From: SVFI01 sp964519385
Lineage (GTDB): Bacteria; Bacillota; Clostridia; Lachnospirales; Lachnospiraceae
DNA length: 64,000 nt
NCBI GenBank assembly: GCA_964519385.1
Contig: CAZFLR010000007.1
Span: 19,697-83,696 of the forward strand
Direction: 5' to 3'
The notes under the pieces are model-generated. The model was not told where the DNA came from. It ran no database searches and saw only the letters and a list, made by a program, of their open reading frames with translations. Made by a program: the position numbers and the translations under genes. This document shows positions 1 through 8,904 of this stretch, one piece after another (the stretch's first letter is position 1; every line of letters begins with the position of its first letter).

Positions 1-640
1 GAAGATCTTCCCGGTATTCCTCCAGTTCCTCTTCCGATTCCGGAGCCTTTTCATAGTGGAAAAAGTCCTCCTTTGTCAAATCAACCAAAGCAGTACAAAC
101 TGCTCTGTATTCCCTGCACGCCTGCAAAGTCTCAAAGAAAATACGTCCGTCCTTTTTCACGAAATCCTCTTTGCGATACTTCTTTAAATCCGCAAACATC
201 GTTCCGTCTTTCATATTATGTGCATGCATCAGACAGTAAAAATCGTCTTCTCCGCAGCCTGCATCCAGAAAGACCACACCATGTCTGTCCTTTTCTCCGT
301 AAAAATCATGTGTCAGGTAATAACTGTTATCCCTGTAAACAACCGGATAGTCAATATCCGTTCCGCTTATTGCAATCCATCCGACACAGTCTTCATTTAT
401 TTCCCGCAATGCCTCCAATTTATCCGGCCGGGCCTTCAACGCCTTATCCGGGCTCTTCTCAAGCTGTTCCCGGCGTTCACTGCTGCCGTATAAATCCGCC
501 AGCTCCTGCCTTTGCTTTTCCTGATGACAATATTGCAAATACCAGTTTGCCAACATTCCGCAACAAACTAAAAAAACCGCCAGAAAGAAAATAAATGCTG
601 GCGGCAATAATTTATCCTTAAAACTTTTCATCTGTTTCAT
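1..640 (-). CDS. class B sortase, N-terminal part (cut by window edge)
   Basis: Sortases are membrane-anchored cysteine transpeptidases that fix surface proteins or pilins to the wall. I read this gene on the minus strand from ATG at 640, preceded by AGGA at a suitable distance; 213 residues are visible with no stop. Residues about 11-34 form a transmembrane anchor, followed by a basic/acidic linker. Sortase B features follow: DIDYPV near 95-100, the YYLTHDFYGE segment near 107-116, and the putative catalytic-His motif AHNMKDGTMF at 140-149, where the family usually has GHNM. The catalytic Cys and Arg would lie beyond the left edge, so activity cannot be judged. A promoter precedes it at 689-716. 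Its substrate is not identifiable; the exported proteins in this window do not end in an obvious sorting signal. Confidence 0.85.
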   Translation of the reverse strand, partial: MKQMKSFKDKLLPPAFIFFLAVFLVCCGMLANWYLQYCHQEKQRQELADLYGSSERREQLEKSPDKALKARPDKLEALREINEDCVGWIAISGTDIDYPVVYRDNSYYLTHDFYGEKDRHGVVFLDAGCGEDDFYCLMHAHNMKDGTMFADLKKYRKEDFVKKDGRIFFETLQACREYRAVCTALVDLTKEDFFHYEKAPESEEELEEYREDL

Positions 641-688
641 TTTAATTTCCTACAAAATAATGCCTTACCAAGCCGATTACTCTATGAT

Positions 689-716
689 ATTCTACCATAT
701 ATAGTAAAAAAGGCAA
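689..716 (-). promoter_or_regulatory. predicted sigma-A promoter of the sortase gene
   Basis: On the minus strand TTGCCT (711-716) and TAGAAT (689-694) are separated by 16 bases, giving a leader of about 40 bases before ATG at 640. Confidence 0.5.
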
Positions 717-747
717 CAGTTAACATAAGGTTTTTTCATCACTTTTC

Positions 748-776
748 TTGCATTTGCCATTCTTCCGTGTTATATT
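748..776 (+). promoter_or_regulatory. predicted sigma-A promoter of the FliD-like gene
   Basis: TTGCAT (748-753) and TATATT (771-776) are separated by 17 bases. The leader to ATG 884 would be about 100 bases. I saw no sigma-D type CCGATA box here, unlike at the flagellins. Confidence 0.45.
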
Positions 777-883
777 TAGTTTATGAAAACAGCTTTATTG
801 TGCCCCAGCTGAGATTACGACACGGATTGTCAACTCTATAATCTCTCAAGCAGTGCAATTTCAAGGAAGAAAGGAGGGCTCTT

Positions 884-2197
884 ATGGCAGTAAATATCGG
901 CGCATTGAATCAGGTTTACAATCATTACCTGACAGAATATGCACCTAAAACGAACTCGCCGCTCGACACTCACAAAAAAAGTGATCTGCGCAGCATCTAC
1001 AATTCCATAATAAAAATAAATAAAGAGTCACCTCTCTACCTTCTTGATAAAAGCGAGGCTTCTAAGGCTTATGCCGTGGGTTTAAAGGAAAGTGCACATA
1101 TTTTCCGCAATTCAGTCATGGAGACGCGGAGCACGCTCGATGACGAAGATGTGCTCAATCAGAAAAAAGCATATTCATCCCACCCCGAAATCGCCTCTGC
1201 GAAATACCTTGGGCCATCCGAGGAATCTACACAGGCACCAACCTTCCGTCTGGAGGTTGCCGAGCTTGCAAAAAATCAGGTTAATTTCGGAAACTCTCTT
1301 GTATCCGGGGATAAGATGGAACTGGCTGCTGGCACTTATTCCTTTGATGTTTCCATCAAAGATGTGAGTTATGAATTCCAATTTGAACTGCACGGCGATG
1401 ACACCAATGCCGATATTCAAAATCGGCTTCAGCGACTAATTTCCAATGCAGGCATCGGTCTTGAAGCATCACTTATAGAGGACGGCGAAGGGAACAGTGC
1501 CCTCAAGCTCGAATCCTCCGCCACAGGTCTTCCGGCAGGAAGGGAATCCCTGTTTGAAATCAGTGACGAGAACACGAGTAAATCCCGGGGTATTGTCGAA
1601 TATCTCGGTTTAGATAAAATGTCGCAGGCACCTTCCAATGCTCTGTTTGAAATCAACGGCATCGAAAGAACCGCAGCCTCAAATACCTTCACAGTGGAAA
1701 AAGCTTACGAAATCACTTTAAATGCACCGGGCAATGAACCCGGAATCACAACCGAAATCGGTTTAAAAAATGACATAGACAGCCTGTCCGAAAATGTTCA
1801 CTCCTTTGTCGAAAGCTACAACCATTTTCTGGACGATGCTTCCGTCAGTCCGGGAAGCTATTCAAAAAATTCCCGGCTGCTCCACGAAATAAGCTATATC
1901 ACCAAACACTATACAGACGATTTTGACAGTCTCGGATTAATCTTCTCATCCGACGGTCATCTTTCCGTTAATGACGAGGCACTGAAAAATGCTGCTTCCG
2001 AATCCGGATATGATGACACCTTCGCTCCGGTCAGAAACTTTGCAAACTCCATGCTGCGGAAGAGCAGCCAGATTGCTCTCAATCCGATGCAATACGTCAA
2101 TAAAACCATTGTCGCCTACAAAAATCCGGGGAAAAACTATCCTTCCCCTTATATCACAAGCGCGTACAGCGGAATGTTGTTCAACAATTACTGTTAA
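884..2197 (+). CDS. FliD-like flagellar cap/hook-associated protein (divergent)
   Basis: A 437-residue protein with an AAGAAAGGAGG ribosome binding site before ATG. It resembles the flagellar cap family without the canonical start: there is no N-terminal GLDT segment. It does show helical ends and a beta-rich centre (about residues 120-290), plus a helix containing SFVESYNHFLDD (about 308-319) like the SFV.AYN helix of FliD. It is about 100 residues shorter than the fliD in the main flagellar block (18730-20334) and stands alone, on the opposite strand, beside a CMP-sugar synthetase. It may be an alternative cap, a hook-associated accessory or a glycosylation-related protein. The FliD relationship is inferred from pattern; the function is unproven. 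Confidence 0.6.
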   Translation: MAVNIGALNQVYNHYLTEYAPKTNSPLDTHKKSDLRSIYNSIIKINKESPLYLLDKSEASKAYAVGLKESAHIFRNSVMETRSTLDDEDVLNQKKAYSSHPEIASAKYLGPSEESTQAPTFRLEVAELAKNQVNFGNSLVSGDKMELAAGTYSFDVSIKDVSYEFQFELHGDDTNADIQNRLQRLISNAGIGLEASLIEDGEGNSALKLESSATGLPAGRESLFEISDENTSKSRGIVEYLGLDKMSQAPSNALFEINGIERTAASNTFTVEKAYEITLNAPGNEPGITTEIGLKNDIDSLSENVHSFVESYNHFLDDASVSPGSYSKNSRLLHEISYITKHYTDDFDSLGLIFSSDGHLSVNDEALKNAASESGYDDTFAPVRNFANSMLRKSSQIALNPMQYVNKTIVAYKNPGKNYPSPYITSAYSGMLFNNYC

Positions 2198-2215
2198 ATG
2201 TTTTTCGCACATTAC

Positions 2216-2247
2216 AAAAAGGAGTGTTTTTACAACACTCCTTTTTT
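2216..2247. terminator. bidirectional intrinsic terminator
   Basis: A hairpin with arms GGAGTGTT and AACACTCC is flanked by an A-run on the left and a T-run on the right. It serves the convergent genes ending at 2197 and 2275. Confidence 0.85.
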
Positions 2248-2274
2248 CTGTCTGTTCATTCGTTCTTCCTGTTT

Positions 2275-3291
2275 CTATTTTCCAAACTCCCGGTACAAAA
2301 ACTCAAGACTGAGCATCTTATCATCCACATAATAATCCGCGTTTGGTTTTCCCATATGGAGCTCGTGATACTTCACGCCCCAGTCTGCCATCTGTTTACC
2401 AGTCACCTCGCTCCAGTCAATTCCCGTCACATACCCTCTTGCAGTGAAAAGCACAATTCTGTTTCCCCAGTCATAAAGTTGGTTGATAATGCGAATCATC
2501 TTCTCATTCGGCTCTGCCTGCGCATAATCCAAATCTTCCCTCTTCATCGCAATCACACCGTCTATGTCGAACACAAACTGCTGACCGCCTCCCATAATCT
2601 TCATAAGATCTGCCACACGCGAGAAATCCGACTCTGTATCCACATCATACATTTCCTTCATTTCAAAGCCTTTAATTTTCTTCCCTGTCATGGAATGATA
2701 CTGCGTCACCACACGCGGACGAAGGAGATCCACATTCCCGTTTTGAATATAAGTGGCCGGAAGTGCCTGACGAGGCATATTATATGCTTCCGGAATATCC
2801 TTCATCAAAGGATCCAGATCCCCGTTTTCCTTCAAATACCACATTTTATGAGGAACCACCTCATTCTTCTTCACACTACGGACAGAGTCTACTGACTCGT
2901 CCTCCAACATCATCTCAATCATTGTGTCGATATCTGCCGGATCACGGTACGGATAGGTCGGGCGAAGATGTACCACTATATCCGGAACATATCCCTCTTC
3001 CTTCTCCAAAAATCCGAGTGCATGTTCAAAAACCTCGATGTCAAGAGCCGTGTCCGTGGCATACTCAGCCGGGCGGATAAACGGTGTCTCCGCTCCGTAC
3101 TCACGTGCAATCGCCGCATACTCCTCACTGTCGGTTGATACAACAATTCGATTAATATATTTTGAAGCCTGCGCGTGCTCGATGGAATATGCCATCATCG
3201 GTTTCCCGTTTATTTTTCGGATATTCTTATTTACCACGCTCTTAGAACCGCTTCGCGCCGTAATCAAGGCCAAAATTTTTTTCTCTGCCAT
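2275..3291 (-). CDS. CMP-sialic/nonulosonic acid synthetase fused to a HAD domain
   Basis: The N-terminal domain (about residues 1-230) is an acylneuraminate-type cytidylyltransferase that would activate a nonulosonic acid (sialic, legionaminic or pseudaminic type) with CTP: nucleotide-binding motif ARSGSK at 12-17 and LRPTYPYRDP in the middle. The C-terminal domain (about 239-338) is a HAD module of the kind in capsule biosynthesis proteins, with DIDG at 242-245, FTARG at 282-286 and GKPNADYYVDDK near 316-325. No genes making the nonulosonic acid itself are in the window, so the sugar cannot be named. The HAD part could be the phosphatase acting on the 9-phosphate sugar, but could equally be regulatory. 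Proximity to flagellin and transferase genes suggests flagellin glycosylation (inference). Confidence 0.85.
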   Translation of the reverse strand: MAEKKILALITARSGSKSVVNKNIRKINGKPMMAYSIEHAQASKYINRIVVSTDSEEYAAIAREYGAETPFIRPAEYATDTALDIEVFEHALGFLEKEEGYVPDIVVHLRPTYPYRDPADIDTMIEMMLEDESVDSVRSVKKNEVVPHKMWYLKENGDLDPLMKDIPEAYNMPRQALPATYIQNGNVDLLRPRVVTQYHSMTGKKIKGFEMKEMYDVDTESDFSRVADLMKIMGGGQQFVFDIDGVIAMKREDLDYAQAEPNEKMIRIINQLYDWGNRIVLFTARGYVTGIDWSEVTGKQMADWGVKYHELHMGKPNADYYVDDKMLSLEFLYREFGK

Positions 3292-3397
3292 GACAAATCC
3301 TCACTTTCGTTTTCGCTGCCCTCATCATAGCACACGTTGACTGCTTTGTGGAGATTTATTTTCTCGCACCCGCGAAAATCCCGGACAGCCGGTCGTC

Positions 3398-5014
3398 TTA
3401 CAGCGGAATATTTCCATGCTTTTTACACAGCGACTCCGCTTCCTTGTTTTTCAGTCCTTTAAGGGCCTTAAGCAGGGCTCCGCGTGTCTCTTCCGGTTTT
3501 ATCACCTCATTCACATATCCTCTGGCTGCTGCCACGTAGGGATTCAGAAAACGCTCATCATACTCTTTCATGCACTGTCTGCGCATAGCCTCCGGGTTCG
3601 ATGATTCCTTAATTTTACGCCTGAAGGCAATATTGACTGCCCCCTCTGCCCCCATCACCGCTATCTCTGCAATCGGCCATGCATAAACAATATCTGCTCC
3701 CATCTCCTTGGAATTCATTGCAATATATGCTCCGCCGTAAGCTTTTCGCATAATCAGGGATATTTTGGGCACGGTCGCTTCTGAATATGCATAGAGAACC
3801 TTTGCACCATGACGGATGATTCCGTTATGCTCCTGCTCCTTTCCCGGCAAAAATGCCGGAACATCAATCAACGTCACAATCGGAATATTAAAACAGTCGC
3901 AGAACCGGATAAAACGTGCCATTTTATCCGAAGCATGGTAATCTATGGCTCCGGCCAGATAATTCGGCTGATTGCACACAAAGCCTGTCACCTCTCCATC
4001 CATCCTCGCGAAGCCGATAACAACATTTCTCGCAAAGTCCTTTTGCACCTCAAAAAAGCTCCCCTTATCCACCACGCACTCAATAACATCCTTTACATTG
4101 TAAGCACGCCTTGAATTATCAGGCACAATATCCCGAATCTTCCAGGAACGGTCCTCCCCTCCCGGAAGAACCTTCCTGCCAATCTCTTCTACCCGGCTTA
4201 CCACACCGGCTGCCACTCCCATAGTCGCGCTAATCTCTTCCATTTGGGGAGGGTTTTGATTGCAATTAGAAGGGAGATAGGAGAGAAGCTTCCGCACTCC
4301 GAGCAGACAGTCTCTTTCATTTTTGTAAGTGAAATGAGATACACCGGACTTAGAGGCATGTACCTGCGCGCCTCCCAGCTCCTCCACGGAAACCTCCTCG
4401 TTGATTACGGTTTTTACCACGTTTGGTCCGGTAATAAACATCTTCGATGTTTCCTCCACCATGAAAATAAAATCACAGATTGCCGGCGCGTAGCACGCCC
4501 CTCCGGAACACGGTCCCAAAATCACGGCTATCTGTGGAATCATTCCGGAAGCCTTCGTGTGACGTAAAAACATTCCGCTGTATCCGCTCAGAGACGAAAT
4601 TCCCTCTTCAATACGGGCTCCGCCACTGTCATTGATACAGATGAACGGTGCCTTCATCGCCATAGCCATGTCCTGAATACGGCAGATTTTAAACGAATGA
4701 TATTCACCCAGCGTCCCTCCGATGACCGTAAAATCTTCTGAGGCCACAAATACCTGCCTTCCTCCAATCGTCCCATACCCCGTCACGACACCGTCACCGG
4801 GAACTCTTTTTTTATCCAGATCAAAATCATCAATTCTCGACTCTATCATCCCGTCCACTTCCACAAAGCTGTCCGCATCCAGAAGAATTTCAATGCGCTC
4901 GCGCGCTGTCAGTTTTCCCTTCTTATGCTGTGCCTCTATCCTTGCTCTTCCGCCTCCGAGACTTACCCTTTTCCTTCTCTCATCCAAATCATTCACTGCT
5001 TCATTCCAATTCAT
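3398..5014 (-). CDS. acyl-CoA carboxylase carboxyltransferase subunit (PccB/MmdA family)
   Basis: The protein, about 538 residues, has the two crotonase-like halves of biotin-dependent carboxyltransferases, such as propionyl-CoA carboxylase beta or methylmalonyl-CoA decarboxylase alpha. They transfer CO2 between carboxybiotin and an acyl-CoA. Visible motifs are SGGARIEEG and GPCSGGACYAPA in the first half and LPGKEQEHNGIIRHGAK and KAYGGAYIAM in the second. I place the start at ATG 5014 (protein MNWNEAV) because AAAGGAG lies just upstream; an upstream extension is possible but has no ribosome site. No biotin carrier, biotin carboxylase or sodium-pump partner is nearby, so partners must be encoded elsewhere. 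The promoter carries a FabT-like palindrome (5051-5071), which points to fatty-acid metabolism. Confidence 0.9.
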   Translation of the reverse strand: MNWNEAVNDLDERRKRVSLGGGRARIEAQHKKGKLTARERIEILLDADSFVEVDGMIESRIDDFDLDKKRVPGDGVVTGYGTIGGRQVFVASEDFTVIGGTLGEYHSFKICRIQDMAMAMKAPFICINDSGGARIEEGISSLSGYSGMFLRHTKASGMIPQIAVILGPCSGGACYAPAICDFIFMVEETSKMFITGPNVVKTVINEEVSVEELGGAQVHASKSGVSHFTYKNERDCLLGVRKLLSYLPSNCNQNPPQMEEISATMGVAAGVVSRVEEIGRKVLPGGEDRSWKIRDIVPDNSRRAYNVKDVIECVVDKGSFFEVQKDFARNVVIGFARMDGEVTGFVCNQPNYLAGAIDYHASDKMARFIRFCDCFNIPIVTLIDVPAFLPGKEQEHNGIIRHGAKVLYAYSEATVPKISLIMRKAYGGAYIAMNSKEMGADIVYAWPIAEIAVMGAEGAVNIAFRRKIKESSNPEAMRRQCMKEYDERFLNPYVAAARGYVNEVIKPEETRGALLKALKGLKNKEAESLCKKHGNIPL

Positions 5015-5050
5015 ATTTCTGCTCCTTTTACATTTTGCTTTGCCCTTCAA

Positions 5051-5098
5051 ATACTTTGACTTTCAAAGTATTATACAAAAAAATATTCCCCATTGCAA
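5051..5098 (-). promoter_or_regulatory. promoter with FabT-like operator before the carboxyltransferase gene
   Basis: On the minus strand TTGCAA (5093-5098) and TATAAT (5070-5075) are 17 bases apart. A perfect 9-base inverted repeat with a 3-base centre, containing TTTGA-N3-TCAAA, covers 5051-5071, over the -10 box and start point. That core matches the MarR-family FabT/FabR operator type that controls fatty-acid genes in Firmicutes. Confidence 0.65.
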
Positions 5099-5117
5099 GT
5101 AGCAACAGGGATATTTC
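5076..5117 (-). terminator. intrinsic terminator after glf
   Basis: On the minus strand, arms AATATCCC and GGGAATATT with paired inner bases are followed by a T-run. It lies 20-60 bases beyond the glf stop and overlaps the promoter of the next gene. Confidence 0.7.
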
Positions 5118-5135
5118 TTATTTTTCATTCTGTTT

Positions 5136-6254
5136 TCAGGCAAGTTCCTGTGCCGCCATATCCAGCGCGGCGCGGATTACCTTATCCATATCGTAGTATT
5201 TGTACTGTCCCAGGCGACCGCCAAAAATGACATTTTCCTGCTCACCGGCAAGTGCTTCATACTTTGCATAAAGAGCACTGTTCTTCTCATCATTCACGGG
5301 ATAATACGGCTCGTCTCCCCTCTTCCATTCTACGGGATATTCTCTGGTAATCACCGTCCCGTCACCTTTTCCGAATTCAAAATGCTTATGCTCAATAATC
5401 CGGGTATACGGAATCTCTCTCTCTGTATAATTGACGACCGCATTTCCCTGATAGTTATCTGTATCCTTTATATACTCACTTTCAAAACGCAGCGAACGGT
5501 AAGCCAGCTCCCCATAGCAATATTCAAAAAACTCATCAATCATGCCGGTATAGAGTATCTTGTCATATGTCACCGGCTGTTCCTTGGCACGATTGTCTTC
5601 CAGAAACTCCTGATAGCTGATGCCTGTCCTCACCGGTGTATCTCCGAACAGCTTCTCTACAATCTGTGTGTAGCCCCCGACAGGGATTCCCTGATAGCGG
5701 TCATTAAAATAATTGTTGTCATATACAAAGCGGAGCGGAAGACGGTTTATGATAAACGAAGGGAGGTCTCTGCAGTCCCTTCCCCACTGTTTTTCGGTGT
5801 AACCCTTAACTAACTTCTCATAAACATCGGTTCCGACAAGCGAAATGGCCTTTTCCTCCAGATTATCCGCCTCTGTAATTCCCGCTTCTGCAATCTGCTC
5901 TGCGATTTTAGCTTTTGCCTCGGCCGGCGTTTTCACATTCCACATACGGCTGAAGGTGTTCATGTTAAACGGCAGATTATATATTTCATTCTTATAAACA
6001 GCGACCGGTGAATTTACATAATGATTAAAGTCCGCAAGTGCACTCACATAGTCCCACACCTCTTTATCGGATGTATGAAAAATATGTGCCCCGTACTTAT
6101 GGACAGAAATATGGTTCTGCTGCTCAGTGTAGATATTTCCTGCTATGTGGTCTCTTTTTTCAATCACATAGCAGCTCTTTCCCGCTTTTCTCATCTCGCA
6201 GGCAAACACGGCACCGAACAGACCTGCCCCTACAATTAAATAATCATACTTCAT
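5136..6254 (-). CDS. glf: UDP-galactopyranose mutase
   Basis: This flavoenzyme converts UDP-galactopyranose to UDP-galactofuranose, the donor for galactofuranose in surface glycans. The 372 residues match the family length. The FAD-binding Rossmann motif VGAGLFGAVFA is at residues 8-18, and the conserved stretch KYGAHIFHTSD with the substrate-side segment near TEKQWGRD are present. The ATG overlaps the stop of the upstream small gene by four bases (ATGA), suggesting translational coupling. No dedicated galactofuranosyltransferase can be named here, although several transferases to the right are candidates. Confidence 0.96.
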   Translation of the reverse strand: MKYDYLIVGAGLFGAVFACEMRKAGKSCYVIEKRDHIAGNIYTEQQNHISVHKYGAHIFHTSDKEVWDYVSALADFNHYVNSPVAVYKNEIYNLPFNMNTFSRMWNVKTPAEAKAKIAEQIAEAGITEADNLEEKAISLVGTDVYEKLVKGYTEKQWGRDCRDLPSFIINRLPLRFVYDNNYFNDRYQGIPVGGYTQIVEKLFGDTPVRTGISYQEFLEDNRAKEQPVTYDKILYTGMIDEFFEYCYGELAYRSLRFESEYIKDTDNYQGNAVVNYTEREIPYTRIIEHKHFEFGKGDGTVITREYPVEWKRGDEPYYPVNDEKNSALYAKYEALAGEQENVIFGGRLGQYKYYDMDKVIRAALDMAAQELA

Positions 6255-6628
6255 GCATTTTCCCTCTCCAGTATAATGGAGGATACCTGATAAAAAATAT
6301 CCAGAAACGGAAGTATGCCCTCTTCAAGTGCCTGTGCTGTTTTCAGATTGTCCTTTGCACTGAGTCCATCATTGAGAAGCTGTACTTTTTCTTCTATTCC
6401 GTCTTTGTTCAGAATCTCTTCTTTTTCATTAATCATACCCATCGTCGCGTTTACAATCTCAATGACAAAGTTAATTCCGTCGATAAGCTGATTCAAAAAA
6501 TCTATCGTATCTTCTTTTTCTTCACCACGAAGCTCCGGTAAAATTTCTTTAATGGCAGGAACAAGTTTTTTCACATATTCCACTCCTGTTTCCAAAGCTT
6601 CCAACTGCTGCCTTCTGATATCTTCCAT
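6251..6628 (-). CDS. small acidic helical protein, coupled to glf
   Basis: A 125-residue protein that I do not recognise. It is rich in Glu, Leu and Ile, predicted almost entirely helical (coiled coil likely over residues 1-100), and has no signal peptide, membrane segment or Cys. Its stop overlaps the glf start by four bases, so the two are co-translated. The neighbouring region encodes glycosylation and flagellar genes; a chaperone-like or scaffolding role is possible but unsupported. Confidence 0.65.
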   Translation of the reverse strand: MEDIRRQQLEALETGVEYVKKLVPAIKEILPELRGEEKEDTIDFLNQLIDGINFVIEIVNATMGMINEKEEILNKDGIEEKVQLLNDGLSAKDNLKTAQALEEGILPFLDIFYQVSSIILERENA

Positions 6629-6740
6629 GATATACCCCGCTTTCCGTTCAATGTATCACATTTTCAAACAAATATTGTGCACACATGTACACTATATCAT
6701 ATATATCGACCTTTTGCGAAAAAAATATAAGAGGCATTTG

Positions 6741-6769
6741 TTGTTTTTTTTCACGGTGTCGATTATACT
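6741..6769 (+). promoter_or_regulatory. predicted sigma-A promoter of the GT2-TPR/GT2 pair
   Basis: TTGTTT (6741-6746) and TATACT (6764-6769) are separated by 17 bases, about 40 bases before the GTG start at 6810. Confidence 0.55.
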
Positions 6770-6809
6770 TAGTACATATTAAAAAAGCCGAAAATCAAGG
6801 AGAAATGGC

Positions 6810-7871
6810 GTGAATCCTTTTATTTCTGTCTGCCTGATTGGGAAAAATGAAGAAAAATGCATAGAGCGTTGTCTGAAGGAGCTTCAAAAGCTTGCTCTTC
6901 CCGTGATTTATACAGACACCGGTTCTGCCGACCGCACTGTGGAGATTGCCCGTCAATATACCGGTCACATTTATCACTTTGAGTGGTGCAATGATTTTTC
7001 CAAAGCCAGAAATTTCTGTGCCATGCAGGCACCGACTGACTGGATATGGTTTCTGGATTGTGATGAATATGTTACAAAGGCAGACCTTTCACAGCTTTCT
7101 GCCTTCTGCCGTGATGAAAATGCCCCGCTTATCGGCACCATTCGTCAGAAGGATTTATATACGCTGAACGGCGAGCAGACATTTACCACGACCAGGCTTG
7201 GAAGAATCTACAACCGGCAGTATTACGAGTACAGCGGCAATGTGCACGAACATCTCACCTCTCACAGGCCGGATATTCCGTGCCACTATTTCGACTTAGA
7301 AATTTCCCTTGACCATGACGGTTACAGCGATCCCGATGTATTGGCAGATAAATGCAGGCGCAACGCGGAGCTTCTTCTTGAAGCTCTTGCCCGCAAAGCG
7401 GATCCTTACTTATATTATCAGCTCGGCAAATGCTATTCCACTCTCAGTAAGCCGGAGCTTGCTGCCGAAGCTTTTTCCAAAGGTCTCTCCTTTGACCTTG
7501 ATCCTACACTTTTCTATGTGCAATCGATGGTAGAAGCCTATGGCTACTGCCTTCTGGAGCTCAAACAATATGAAGCTGCCCTCTCTTTTGAAGGAATCTA
7601 TGACAGCTTTGCCGTCAACGCAGATTTCGTTTTTTTAATGGGACTCATCTATATGAATAACGCCCTTTTCGACCGGGCAATCGGAGAATTTAAGAAAGCT
7701 GCTTCTTTTTCCTCAAGTGTTGTTGACGGTGTGAACAGCTATCGCGCTTTTTATAATATCGGAGTTATATATGAATGCACGGGACATACCCGTGAAGCTG
7801 TTTTAAACTATCGCAAATGCAACAGCTATCCCCCGGCACTCAAACGATTGGAGGTACTTACCGGTGGCTGA
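6810..7871 (+). CDS. GT2 glycosyltransferase with C-terminal TPR repeats (copy 1)
   Basis: The protein has 353 residues. The N-terminal GT-A domain (about 1-190) shows SVCLIGKNEE at 5-14, TDTGSADRT near 34-42 and the metal-binding DCDEYV near 83-88. From about 195 on, helical TPR-like repeats follow. GT2-TPR fusions commonly glycosylate proteins, and two paralogues lie at 12385 and 13467 near the flagellins, so flagellin or a surface protein is a likely acceptor (inference). The start is GTG 6810 with AAGGAG at 6798-6803 region; the ATG at 6805 runs into a stop after two codons and cannot be used. The stop overlaps the next gene by 8 bases. Confidence 0.88.
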   Translation: MNPFISVCLIGKNEEKCIERCLKELQKLALPVIYTDTGSADRTVEIARQYTGHIYHFEWCNDFSKARNFCAMQAPTDWIWFLDCDEYVTKADLSQLSAFCRDENAPLIGTIRQKDLYTLNGEQTFTTTRLGRIYNRQYYEYSGNVHEHLTSHRPDIPCHYFDLEISLDHDGYSDPDVLADKCRRNAELLLEALARKADPYLYYQLGKCYSTLSKPELAAEAFSKGLSFDLDPTLFYVQSMVEAYGYCLLELKQYEAALSFEGIYDSFAVNADFVFLMGLIYMNNALFDRAIGEFKKAASFSSSVVDGVNSYRAFYNIGVIYECTGHTREAVLNYRKCNSYPPALKRLEVLTGG

Positions 7872-8904
7872 AATCAGTATCATTATTCCATGCCATAATG
7901 TTGAAAATTACATAATGCGCTGCTTTGAATCCCTGAAAAATCAGACCTTCGGACTTGACCGGCTGGAGCTGATTTTCGTGGATGATGCTTCCACGGACAG
8001 CACCTGGGAAAAATTACTTGTCATTGAACAATCTGCTCCGGACTCCGTGTGCATCATTCAGCTTCCGGAAAATCTGCGTCAGGGAGGAGCCAGAAACATC
8101 GGACTCTCTCATGCGACCTCTCTCTATATCGGCTTTGTCGATGCTGATGACTGGGTTGAGCCGGATATGTATGAATGCCTTTACCGTGCTGTGACGGAAG
8201 ATGACTCAGACCTTGCCTTCTGCCGTCATATACGTGACAACGGGAAGAAATCCCTTTACCTGAAAGAGGAAGAGAAAACAACGCGCAAGCAAAATCGAAA
8301 GCTCCGCATTCTCTCGGACGCACAGCGGACTGATTTCATCGTCTCCAACGTCATCGGCTACGGTGTATGGGACAAACTGTTTCGCAAAGATTTCCTTCTG
8401 GAAAACGAAATTTTCTTTCCCGAACACCTCACCTATGAGGATATTTATTTTGGTTCTCTGGTATATCTGTACGCAAAGCATGTCAGCCTTGTGGAACGCC
8501 GGCTTTATCACTACTATATTAACGAAGACTCTACCGTGCTCGGACGTAATCAGGTACACCACAAGGATATTTTTCCGGTAAATTATCTGAAATGGGATGC
8601 ATACGAAAAAAGAGGTTTTCTTTCAAAGTATCGTGAAGCACTCGAATTTGATTTTATTATGTCCTATTACATGGCAGGCTTCAAAATTCTCGCGCTCCGC
8701 TTTGACGAAATACCATACGAAGATTTCATGAAATTAAAAACCGGAACTCTCGAAAGAGTTCCGGATTATCAGCAAAATACATACTGTCATTCGCACATTC
8801 CCGAAATCTATAAATTACTCCTTAATCTTCTGAAATACTCTGTCGGCCCCTCCGAGCTCTCACAGGTTCAGAAGGTGTTCAAAAGCTATCACAGGCTGAC
8901 CTGA
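7864..8904 (+). CDS. GT2 family glycosyltransferase
   Basis: A 346-residue GT-A enzyme. The N-terminus reads ISIIIPCHNVENYI, with DDASTDST near 41-48, an ARNIGLSHA-type segment near 76-84 and the catalytic DADDW near 92-96. Beyond residue 210 it is helical and without repeats. It would transfer a sugar from a nucleotide donor; donor and acceptor cannot be told from sequence. The GTG start lies inside the end of the preceding GT2-TPR gene (8-base overlap), so the two form a tight operon. The 3' end overlaps the convergent DUF4422 gene by 26 bases. Confidence 0.88.
   Translation: MAEISIIIPCHNVENYIMRCFESLKNQTFGLDRLELIFVDDASTDSTWEKLLVIEQSAPDSVCIIQLPENLRQGGARNIGLSHATSLYIGFVDADDWVEPDMYECLYRAVTEDDSDLAFCRHIRDNGKKSLYLKEEEKTTRKQNRKLRILSDAQRTDFIVSNVIGYGVWDKLFRKDFLLENEIFFPEHLTYEDIYFGSLVYLYAKHVSLVERRLYHYYINEDSTVLGRNQVHHKDIFPVNYLKWDAYEKRGFLSKYREALEFDFIMSYYMAGFKILALRFDEIPYEDFMKLKTGTLERVPDYQQNTYCHSHIPEIYKLLLNLLKYSVGPSELSQVQKVFKSYHRLT

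Noticed and set aside
73..594. Open frame of 173 codons on the plus strand at the left edge
   Set aside because: It is antisense to the sortase gene, which has recognisable motifs and a ribosome site; the plus frame has neither.
776..883. c-di-GMP riboswitch in the leader of the FliD-like gene
   Set aside because: The leader lacks the conserved GEMM core sequences; only a plain 100-base leader is seen.
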